Source: Rhizophlyctis rosea
Taxonomy: Eukaryota > Chytridiomycota > Chytridiomycetes > Rhizophlyctidales > Rhizophlyctidaceae
Reading direction: 5' to 3'
Assembly: GCA_027596075.1 (NCBI GenBank)
Contig: JADGJC010000387.1
Coordinates: 1-33,908, forward strand
Length of the DNA stretch: 33,908 nucleotides
The notes under the pieces are model-generated. The model was given only the letters and a program-made list of their open reading frames with translations, was not told where the DNA came from and made no database searches. Position 1 is the first letter of the stretch. Every line of letters begins with the position of its first letter. Below are positions 20,828-29,661 of this stretch, piece by piece. The translations under genes were made by a program, and so were the position numbers.

Positions 20828-21280
20828 CTATCGGAATTGCTCTCCGCTTGCCCCGGGAGGCGACTGTATCGAAACGCGCGGGAACGTCTTTGCAATAACA
20901 TAGCATTTTCCTTCGCATGATGAGTTTTGTGTGTTGCATATCTGTTTCCAGTGGAGTAAAGGACAACGTCAGAAAAGGGATCGGAACCTCGAATGACGCG
21001 CGGACTGCGAATATGAACGCTCAATCCATGTTTTGCCCAAACTCAAACTCACCCCAACAGCCTCGTTCTCCCCTCCCCACCAAGTGTTTATAGTCCCTCT
21101 TGGCACCACCGCCGTCACGCACTGCACTCCCGGGTCGCATAGCCATTCATTCCGTACACATGTGAAGATACCGCCTGATCCTTCTGCCAGGGTTGGTGGT
21201 GGGGATCTAGGGACGAGGGCGGGTGCGGCATTGGCGGAGAGGGCGAAGAGGAGGGTTGTGATGAGGGTGGGGAGGTGCAT
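20828..21280 (-). CDS. small secreted six-cysteine protein
   Basis: Two exons, 21053-21280 and 20828-20941, give 113 residues. The 111-nt intron (20942-21052) has donor GTGAGT, branch CTGAC and acceptor GGAAACAG, and lies in phase 0. Without splicing the frame runs on into low-quality sequence, so the spliced form is preferred. The ATG follows a C-rich leader (CCTCCAACCATG). Residues 1-19 are a clear signal peptide (LLFALSANA), followed by a Pro-rich segment. The mature part has Cys at 41, 48, 54, 78, 85 and 89, spaced x6, x5, x23, x6, x3, with three on each side of the intron, consistent with three disulphides. Size and layout are those of a fungal small secreted protein. The family and target are unknown. 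Confidence 0.7.
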
Positions 21281-23750
21281 GGTTGGAGGATGGGAAAGAG
21301 GGGGGAAAGCGATGGTGAGGTGCGTTGCGGGGTTTGGTGACTACTCGGTATCAGTTAACGATGTGAGAAGGATATTCGAAGAGGTGCAGTTTCGTGATTC
21401 TACAGCAGAACAGCGCAAGAGGAGGATCGGGTCGGACCCCTCCTCATTTTGTAACTATTGAAGGATCCACCCTTCGCCATGGGCAACTCAAACTTTTTCC
21501 ACCGCCACTAACAAAAACACATTTTCTCCGCCAGATTGAATCGCCGGACATAGCAATTTATTTTCTGAGGAGAGAGTTGGGGCGGAACGGGTGGGGCGAA
21601 GGGCTCACGCGATGTTGCCTGGGGCAAAGTGAAAGGGTGAGAGTGACACAGAGCCCAACAGATTTGCCCTGTCAATTTGACTTGAGTGGGTTAGAGTGTT
21701 GCTAGAAAGGGAAATTTGGCGAGGGTCTGACGAAAGGGATAGTGATACAAACCCCAATCTGCGTGACGATCAGGTCCCCGTCCATCTATCGCCAGATGCA
21801 TCAAACCTATCAACCCCACACAGCTCACCTGCCTTATCATAGTCCTGTGCCTGCGGCATCAAGCACGTAACTGCCGAATACCTATCATAGAATTGTCAGT
21901 ATATAGGTCGGGAGCCTAACGCACAAGACGTAGCTCACAGTCAATCCTGCCTAAGTCATGGATCGTGTCATTCGTTTCCATGCAAGCTTGGACGAGCACG
22001 GAGAAGACCTCAAGTAACCAGGTCAAATAGTTATAAGCCCACTTAGTACCCATAAACTCTGCCAGTTTTGAGGATCATTTTTGGCTCACTTTCAATGATT
22101 CTTCCTCAGTATCCGTGTTCGCGTTTCATGAATAATAAGTAAGATGGTCATCCAATAGCCATTTTTGATATCAATACTGGCACCTGCTTGCGTATCAACT
22201 GCTTTTACTATTGAACGACGTCTGCCCTCCTTTTTGTTGTTTCCTGCTCTGAAATAGCAATGGTATGAGTGTCGGGAGTTCACCAATTTGGTTTGCTGTA
22301 ATGACCGAGAAGCCTAAAGAATTGGACACTGATAACCTACCACAAAGTTGAAAGGCAGGATTCATGTCACGTGCAAGTCCGGGCTATTATCACTGTGAGA
22401 TGCGTGCACATGACTCATACCAAAAGATGGGTTGTCCTTCGTGTCCAAAACAGGAGAGCAGTCGTGAGATCAGGATGCTGAGGAGTTCACCCAAAAACCA
22501 TACTTCGTCGTTAAGTGCATTCCAACGGTCGACTTCCATCAAATGAATATACATTTGAACGGATCGTGTGCATTATGCAACAACCCACTCTGGTTACCTG
22601 CCACTCTCAAACCTGCCCTTTCCGATGCAAAATCGACCGCCACACAAACATCTGTCAGCTTATTTGGTGGAGTTGGACTGGAATGTACATTCCAGAAACG
22701 GTGGTCACTCCGAGCGGAGTCCGACGCCATCAACACGTTTGGTAAGCCCATCAGCGTCGACCGAGAGATCAGCAGAGGGACAGAACCGAATTCTATGAAT
22801 GGCTAGTTACGGTACCATTGCAATGTTCAAAAAGAGTAGGAGGGTATGCTGCTTGGTATGTGAAAGCATCGCATGGGAACAACATCCAGCAGCCTCTATA
22901 TCAAATGTATACCTCCGCCCACGGTCATTCAGGATCAGAGCATTCGAGCATAGAGCTGACGTGTCGTCCTAGGTGGCATTGCTAAGTACGGAAAACTCCA
23001 GAAAAAATGGTCAATCATTTTGCAGCAGGAGTAGCAGGTGTGGTTGGATTTGCACTAGTGCGGCGATGTTCGCCGTTCTGGCGAAACTTAAGAGTAGAGT
23101 CATATTCCGAGAGGCATTGGAACTTTCGGATAGCTATGCCCATCTTTCATTTGATCCCTTCATTTACGGCGATTCTCATGACAGTTTGTTGCGAGCCGAC
23201 ATCTTGGAAGCGTTCAAGGCCTTGCATGCCGCGCAACGTGGAAACTCAACGGTGACCCGCAGGACGGTTTACGGTGCTGAGCACAATGGCGCAGCAAACG
23301 CAAACGAAGTAAACAAACGAAGTCCACATCATGGTGGCACTGTTTACGGATTTTGTCGGTGGCACCCATTCGGTTTCAATCAGTTGTGCGTATCATATGC
23401 CAATTTCACCAACTAAAGTCATATCACAGGCTGACGATCCTCAGAAAGGGTGCCACGCGAGCGTACAGTGTGACCGTCGTATCACCCATAAATGCAGTCA
23501 CAAAGTCTAAACTTCAACCACACGCTCATGACGTGTGGGTCTTCTGTGGGGATTTTGTTTGGTGGCATTGCACGGAGCCGTCGGAATCGGACGGTACGAA
23601 CGTTGTTTTTCCTCCGAGGGTCCGCGTGTATGGTTGGTGGGTTGTCTTTTGTGTTGATCCTTCGAAGCATGAATGCAGGAGGCAGCGTGTGTACAACAAC
23701 CAGACCTCTTGCAAGCCATGGGGGTGTTGTTGAGATGAAAATCCGGAGAT
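21281..23750. other. intergenic, 2.5 kb; weak coding-like pieces
   Basis: The left end is the promoter of the six-Cys gene (minus). Plus-strand frames 22543-22806 and 22973-23416 read partly as protein, the second opening near a TTTGCACTAG acceptor at about 23060. No start, phase or domain supports a gene. The right end is the promoter of the CBM1 repeat gene. Confidence 0.4.
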
Positions 23751-23751
23751 G

Positions 23752-23759
23752 AATATAAG
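23752..23759 (+). promoter_or_regulatory. TATA-like box of the CBM1 repeat gene
   Basis: AATATAAG lies 70 bp before the ATG at 23822 and is followed by a C/T-rich leader. The AA9 gene has a TATA-like box at a similar distance. Confidence 0.45.
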
Positions 23760-23821
23760 GAGAGGTGAGAATCCTCTCCCGAAGAGTTCTCTCCACCTCC
23801 TTCCCCGAACAGCTCGGCACT

Positions 23822-25301
23822 ATGAAAGCAGTCATCGTCATCGCCGCGACACTGTCGGTCGCTGCGTCTGTGGATGCACAATGCACTAAGACCCTCTCCC
23901 GATGGTCCCAGTGGTGAGTGTTCAACGGCAGTTCCAGCACAGTGCACCGCCATGGTTCCCTAACGTTGAATGATGAATAGTGGCGGCATCCAGTACCAGC
24001 TCCCGGCTGGGTCATGTTGCGCTTCTGATGACTATTGTATGAAGTACAATGATTGGTGTGAGTGCCGCTCGAGTTCCATGCGTTGGATTATATTGTTCAC
24101 CATTCCTATTCCAGACCATCAGTGCATTCCCGCACCCACTACTACCACCACTAGGACCACCACACAAGCATACTGTTCTTGCCCCTCTAATGCATACACA
24201 GCTGCTCCGGCATGCCCCACTGATCGCGCTACGGCATACACTCTCTGCCGTCCAACGCCGATCACAGCCTCCTCGCAACCGACGAACTGCCCAATCGGCA
24301 TTGCTGATTGCTTTGGGCCCCGTCCTTCTCCGTCTCCTACCGCCTCTTACTGCAGCTGCCCGTCCGGTGCCTACACTTCGGCTCCACCCTGCCCAACTGA
24401 CCGCGCAACGGCATACACGCTTTGTCGCCAGACTCTGATTACGTCTTCTACACAACCCACCAACTGCCCCATTGGCATCGCTGACTGTTTCGGTTATCCA
24501 TCACCGTCCCCCTCGCCGACCCCTTCATTCTGCAAGTGCCCGGCCAACGCTTACACCGCTGCTCCTCCGTGTCCCACTGATCGTGCGACTGCGTACACGA
24601 TTTGCAGCGCTACATTGGTCACGTCCTCCACACAGCCAACCAACTGCCCCGTCGCGATTGCTGATTGCTTCGCCCCGACCACTTCTCCAACCCCTTCTCC
24701 TACTGCGTCATACTGCAACTGTCCAACGGGAGCTTACACCCGTCCTCCACCTTGCCCAACTGATCGTGCCACAGCCTACACGTTCTGCAGCCCAACATTG
24801 ATCACGTCCTCTACTCAACCCACCAATTGCCCTGTCGGTATCGCCGATTGCTTTGGACCCCGGCCATCTCCTTCACCCTCCCCAATCACAAAGGTCTGCA
24901 GCTGCCCCACAAACGCCGTAACCTCCATCCCCCCATGCCCAACCGACCGCGCCACAGCATACTACTACTGCAAACCCACACCAATCACGGCATCCACTCA
25001 ACCCACTAACTGTCCCGTTGCTGTGGCGGATTGCTTCTTCTTCCCAACCACCACCACCACAACCCCGCTGACGACTGCTACCCTGCCACCGGGCAGTACG
25101 TACTGTTCGTGTACAGCGGGAGCATCGACGACGTGGAGCTGTGACCCGCATGCGACGAGGGCGACGGGGGGTACGGCTTGTGTTAGGAGTTTGGTGCCGG
25201 TTCCGACGGGGACGGAGAAGCCTAAGGCGTGTAATATTTTGGCGTATGATTGTACAGTTAGTAGGACTACGACGAGTGCTACTATTACGCCGGTTGCGTG
25301 A
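23822..25301 (+). CDS. secreted CBM1 protein with six tandem cysteine-rich repeats
   Basis: Three exons, 23822-23913, 23981-24057 and 24115-25301, give 451 residues. The introns (67 and 57 nt, both GTGAGT donors, acceptors GAATAG and TTCCAG) split codons that restore CBM1 signature residues (WSQCGG and WYHQCIP), which confirms them. Residues 1-19 are a signal peptide. Residues 21-61 are a CBM1 cellulose-binding module with aromatics W28, W56 and Y57. After a Thr linker come six repeats of about 60 residues starting at residues 76, 135, 195, 256, 317 and 386. Each repeat has CxC, then CPTDRATAY, then QPTNCP, then ADCF, six Cys in all, joined by Pro/Ser/Thr linkers. The last repeat is diverged. 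No catalytic domain is present. A non-catalytic cellulose adhesin or scaffold is the likeliest role (inference). I know no named family for the repeat. Confidence 0.85.
24171..25250 (+). repeat. coding tandem array, six units of about 180 bp
   Basis: Units begin at 24171, 24348, 24528, 24711, 24894 and 25101. The period is 177-183 bp for the first five, with the sixth after a longer Thr-rich spacer. The protein sequence is more conserved than the DNA, so the copies are old and under selection rather than a recent slip. Confidence 0.85.
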
Positions 25302-25898
25302 GAAGGTTTTGTGTGGGGGTCGGTGGGTGGTGTTTCGTGTGGAATGTGACTTGAGAGGAGCATGGCTTTTTGTTCTTTTTTGTATGCGTGACTGAATATC
25401 GAAATGGGGCATCAGGAACCAGGAGCAGGACCTTCTGGATTACTGATTGTCTATGGATATCGCGTACTATGTCAAGTTTCCTGCTGACGTGTTGGCATCA
25501 TGCTCTCCGAATCGTAGTTTGCTTTTGTTTGGTTGGCGTTGTTGATGTTGATGTCGCAATGTTCCATTATGTGAGATCGTACGTGATCAGAAAGTTTCAG
25601 ATGGTCCTTCGCATGAATCATAAGCACCATATGATTGTCATGCATCTGCCAGTATGTGCAAACCCGTATCTATTAACGCGTTTCTATTCTATGACATCTA
25701 TCATCCGACAGACTGCTATCTAAAATTATATTTTACATAGTGAAATGTTGAAGACTTGTAAGTAGTGAAATGATATACTATTATTTCTAGATAAGTATAA
25801 GTGGAATCCGGTCCAGATACGAAGACAAGTACCAGCCGCGCCTTCTCCCTTCAGGACCTTTTGCCGTGGACCTCTGCATAACGTTACTATACACCGTT
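25302..25898. other. 3' intergenic region of convergent genes
   Basis: This lies between the stop codons of the CBM1 repeat gene (+) and the second GPI-type gene (-). It becomes AT-rich from about 25720. No further feature is seen. Confidence 0.45.
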
Positions 25899-27110
25899 TT
25901 AGATTATTGAGAAAACTGCGGTGAGACCGACAATGTAGATAACGGATTGTGCGATGAGTGGGTTGGCGTTATTGGCTTTTGGGTTTGAATTCGGGTTGGT
26001 AGTCGAGGTTGGAGTAGCTGTTGAGGGGGTTGTAAAGAACGTGCTGTTACCATTGCCGTTGGAATTATTATTGCTGCCACCTGCGCTGGATGTAGCACTG
26101 CCCGAGCCGATAGTACTTCCTCCAGTGCCGCCAGACGCATCATTGTTGACAGGTGGACCGTTTGACGGTGGAGATTGAGAGCCCGAGGATGGTTGAGGCA
26201 GTCCAGTTTCTGCGTTGGGCAATCCTCCTGGGGTTGTGGAACTGGGATTGTTTGACAGAGATGGAATGGTGGCAGATGCTTGAGGATCGGATGTTGGAAG
26301 GGAGCCCTCGCCATTGCTGTTGTGGGTAGTTGTGATTGGGTTGGCGGGGTCAGAGGGCGTTGCAGAGGATGGTTGGGGTAATGGAGAGGAGGGAGCAGGT
26401 GTGTTGCCACCCTCTTCGGCCCTGTCAGAGTGGTAAAGTTCAACCTGATCTTCGGGCAACGGATTGACTTGCAAGGACGTGAAAGTCATTCCCCCAATAT
26501 CGGCGCAGTACAAGTCTGACTGAATGCCGCTGTCCGTAAGCCTCCTGCAGTCGTACGCCATGACTTCCACCGTTGCGGGTCCTGTGACTGCCGGCTCGAA
26601 ACAAGTTTGCCTCGTTGGAGGGACCGCCGTGCCATTTGAAGTGCGAAACGGCATGTAGGGGTTGGTTGCCTGCGCGTAACCCACGCACCCGCATGGAATC
26701 CCCAAGCGTTTCTCCCATTTCCTCGTTATGTTGAGAGGGGCATCAGCCGGCATCGGTGTAAACTGACCCCATTGACCCCATTTCTCTGATACTGGTAAAC
26801 CTTCTTTGATGTAAACATTTTCGAGGAAGATGGTTGGTAGGGAGGTGAACAGGGTGCTTGATCCGTCAAATCTTTTCACTTCGTCTGGGTCTAATGGGAT
26901 TCGGTTGCAAAGAGTGCAACCAACAGGGTGGATGAGATATACATTGTTAAACTGCCACGCAGGGCACGCTGGGGGATACTGGTTGAGGTCGGGCTGAAAG
27001 GGGACAGTATCGCTGGGTATGGTCTCCTGGCAGTTTGTTAACATGGCCATAGTGGCCAGCAGAATGGCAAACGTCCAAGTCATGCGGAGTCTGGGGCACG
27101 GACGTAACAT
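25899..27110 (-). CDS. GPI-type surface protein with 8-cysteine domain (paralogue B)
   Basis: I start at the ATG at 27110 (403 residues). The frame is open 43 codons further, but that extension lacks signal-peptide character, while residues 8-28 after this ATG are a signal peptide (FAILLATMAML). Eight Cys at 49, 65, 68, 140, 142, 170, 188 and 202 match those of the gene at 7629-8789 almost one for one. Shared marks are GCTLCN, WEKRLGIPCGC, YDCRR, LYCAD and TFTSL. About 228-375 is Ser/Thr/Pro/Gly/Asn-rich. The last 20 residues (LIAQSVIYIVGLTAVFSII end) are hydrophobic and GPI-signal-like. It is likely a wall or membrane anchored protein of unknown ligand. It stands divergent to the AA9 gene. 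A GTAAGT lies upstream of the start (about 27182), so an intron in the 5' leader is possible. Confidence 0.83.
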   Translation of the reverse strand: MLRPCPRLRMTWTFAILLATMAMLTNCQETIPSDTVPFQPDLNQYPPACPAWQFNNVYLIHPVGCTLCNRIPLDPDEVKRFDGSSTLFTSLPTIFLENVYIKEGLPVSEKWGQWGQFTPMPADAPLNITRKWEKRLGIPCGCVGYAQATNPYMPFRTSNGTAVPPTRQTCFEPAVTGPATVEVMAYDCRRLTDSGIQSDLYCADIGGMTFTSLQVNPLPEDQVELYHSDRAEEGGNTPAPSSPLPQPSSATPSDPANPITTTHNSNGEGSLPTSDPQASATIPSLSNNPSSTTPGGLPNAETGLPQPSSGSQSPPSNGPPVNNDASGGTGGSTIGSGSATSSAGGSNNNSNGNGNSTFFTTPSTATPTSTTNPNSNPKANNANPLIAQSVIYIVGLTAVFSII

Positions 27111-27901
27111 GGTATAAAGGCCGCTGGTGCCGTTAAAGGATGAGTCCAAAAGTCGTGCGGCAGTACAAAGCGCTTTAAAACTTACTGGGAAAGAGTACCG
27201 TAAGAACTTCAAGTTCAATGCTGATAGCTTTCCCCTCAATAATCTAGCGGTCGAATTTTAAAGGGACATGGCAGCGTGCAGCATGCAGCAGGCAGTCCTT
27301 GGAGCGGCAGGAGCGCAGGAGAAGGAAAAAATGACCAGATTTAGAGCGCTGGTGTAGGGGTGAATGGATATCAAGATACCATCATATATCTCCATAGCAA
27401 ACTTAGCTGTCTGTCAATGCACTTAGCCAACTTCGAATCCAGATTCCAGCCGATAAGTCCGATACAATGACTGGCAGTGAGTTGTAGTAAACGAACCGCC
27501 ATCATGCCACTTCTCGTTCAAATGAGCTTCGAGATGATGGACTTAGTTGATTGCCCAGTATACGGAGATGGGTAAGTGCGAAGAAGATCCGTTGGCCGGA
27601 GAGGAGGGAAGGTGTTGGAAGGTACGGTCGGTCGTGAGTGGTCTAAGTAACCTGGACACTGCGACTTTGACAGGTGGGACAAAAGCGCAAGCGGCTTGCT
27701 TACGTGCAGCTTACATATTACACTTTCGGCTAAAAATGCGGCAGGACAGATCGTTGCTCATTCTTGTCCTACATGCCAAATCCAGGAACCATGCCGTTTG
27801 CGGAGGTCAAAAATAGCTTGGCTTTAACGCTGTTACACGTGCTGGTGACACAGATCGCTCCTGACATTATGATTTAAGATGATGGAGTGAGTGTGCACAA
27901 T

Positions 27902-27950
27902 GGTCTCCCCCCAGTTTGTTTTGGGGACCCGCGCGGTTGCCGCGCGAGGG
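27902..27950. repeat. GC-rich hairpin block
   Basis: CGCGCGG (27930-27936), loop TTG, CCGCGCG (27940-27946) is a perfect 7-bp hairpin, extendable by a CCC/GGG pairing across one bulge. Just upstream, GGTCTCCCC and GGGGACC form a second imperfect arm pair. The shape recalls the hairpin near Helitron 3' ends, but the CTRR terminus is absent. Confidence 0.6.
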
Positions 27951-28367
27951 GTATCAGCTTGCGCGTGATTTTCCTCCCTTGCTGCATGACGCGTGATTTG
28001 GTGTACTGCGGATGGGAGAAGGTGAACAGCATAGGTGGGTGACCGGCAGGTGTCGAATTTGGAGCAGGGGCACAGTCATCTTACAATATAGTTTGGAGGA
28101 GAGGTACAGTGATGCCACTTGTCGACACAGTCATGTAAGTCGCCGACACAGCAGCGCCTGCGCCGAATTTGGAAAGATTTGCTTCAAATTCAACAGCCAC
28201 ACTCTTAGTTGTGCAGAGGTCTCTCCTTCTGAGTGGTGTGGTGCTAATCATAATGCTGGAATTACAATGACGATGAAGTCTGACTCAAGTCTGACTCCCA
28301 AATGTGGGGTCGCTCCGAAGCAACCCAATCATATGCTTCGTGAAGATGTGTTGTCTCAAAAGTTTGA

Positions 28368-28376
28368 CATAAATAG
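28368..28376 (+). promoter_or_regulatory. TATA-like box of the AA9 gene
   Basis: CATAAATAG lies about 70 bp before the ATG at 28445, followed by a C-rich leader ending TCCAAAATG. Confidence 0.45.
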
Positions 28377-28444
28377 TCGCTTAACTGTCATAGCCGTAGT
28401 GGACCACTATCAGTCCATCCCCGTCCTTCACGGTTACCTCCAAA

Positions 28445-29661
28445 ATGAAGTTTACCATCGCAGCTCTAGCTCTCGCCAACGTCGCAGGCGTTCTTGGCCA
28501 CGGCTACGTATCCTCTGCAATCATTGACGGCAAAACCTACCCCGGCTGGAACCCCTACGGAGATGTATACATCAGCCCACCTCCCCAACGCATCTTCCGC
28601 CCAATGCCCGGCAACGGCCCCGTCTGCGATATCACCCTCATCGACATACAATGCAACGGCTGGACCGAAGGAGGCGTCAAAGGCAGTTCACCCGCGGCTT
28701 TATCGGCACCCGTTACTGCCGGCAGCACCGTCTCTTTGCAATGGACACTTTGGCCCGACTCGCATAAGGGTTCTACCGCAACGTACATGGCTAAATGTCC
28801 CGGCGATTGCTCAAGTTACCTTGCCGGCACCGACGCGGTTTGGTTCAAAGTCGCTGAGCAAGGCAAAACGTCCCTCAACACCAACGTCGATGCGGAAGGG
28901 TGGGCTACTGACCCGTTGACGAAATCCATTCCGTACACCTTCACTGTTCCTAAATCCCTCGCTAACGGCAACTACATCGTCCGTCACGAGGTTACGGCTC
29001 TGCATGGTGCTTCAGCTTATACTGCTGGAGCTGGTGGATGCGCTCAAGGGATTCAGTTTTATCCGTCGTGTTTCCAAGTTACTGTTCAGGGTGGGGGTAG
29101 TGCTACTGGGCCGGCAACGAAGGTCTCTATTCCGGGTGTGTTTACTCCTTCGTCGCCTGGTATTGTCTATGACATTACCAAAATGGGGGGAAAGCCTTAC
29201 CCAGTACCGGGGCCGGTGAGTGGTTGGTTGTTGGCCTTTGTTGATAGAGGGGGGCCCATAGGAAGATGGTTGCAAAAACACCCATCGCGGTGACTTCGCT
29301 TATAAAATGTTCATAATCATTGACACAGGCCGTCTGGACCGGCGGAGACTCTGGAGGTGGTTCATCTCCCACTACCACTACTACGTCTCCTCCTCGCACC
29401 ACTACCACAACCGTCGCACCCCCCCGTACCACCACGACCGCCACTACCCGCCCCATCCAAACTACCACTACCACAACTCGCCAGCAAACCACCATCACCA
29501 CCACCACCCGCCCGCTAACAACAACTACTGCTAATGGCGGCGGCTCCAGCTGCGCTGCCAAGTACGGCCAATGCGGAGGCCAAAACTTCACTGGTCCGAC
29601 GTGCTGTGAAGCCGGGTCGACGTGCAAGTTCTCGAATGCGTATTATTCTCAGTGTTTGTAG
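28445..29661 (+). CDS. AA9 lytic polysaccharide monooxygenase with C-terminal CBM1
   Basis: Two exons, 28445-29215 and 29329-29661, give 367 residues. The intron (113 nt, GTGAGT to ACACAG, phase 0) lies at the border between the catalytic core and the linker. Signal peptide 1-18 leaves His19 as the N-terminus, the first ligand of the copper histidine brace (HGYV). His107 in WPDSHKG is the second, and Tyr206 in QFYPSC the axial residue. RHE at 180-182 and Gln204 are the conserved second-sphere residues. [18 protein letters not shown] and [10 protein letters not shown] are AA9 family marks. About 268-330 is a Thr-rich linker, and 332-367 is a CBM1 (YGQCGG, ending YYSQC) with Tyr in the usual first Trp position. 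The enzyme cleaves crystalline cellulose oxidatively outside the cell, using O2 or H2O2 and an electron donor. C1 versus C4 regioselectivity cannot be read here. Confidence 0.95.

Larger units (their letters stand above)
27111..28444. other. 1.3-kb divergent intergenic region between paralogue B and the AA9 gene
   Basis: It holds both promoters. A structured block at 27902-27950 has two adjacent inverted repeats. An open frame at 28012-28527 runs into the AA9 gene in another frame and is treated as a shadow. Confidence 0.5.

Noticed and set aside
23482..24015. 177-codon minus-strand open frame
   Set aside because: Antisense to the promoter and first exons of the CBM1 repeat gene, whose model is confirmed by CBM1 residues.
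24873..25412. Minus-strand Arg-rich frames
   Set aside because: Antisense shadows of the cysteine repeat array.
27902..27950. Helitron 3' end
   Set aside because: Hairpin shape is similar, but no CTRR terminus follows within the expected distance and no Rep/helicase or 5' TC end was seen.
28012..28527. 171-codon plus-strand frame overlapping the AA9 start
   Set aside because: Runs into the AA9 gene out of frame and covers its TATA-like box and leader.
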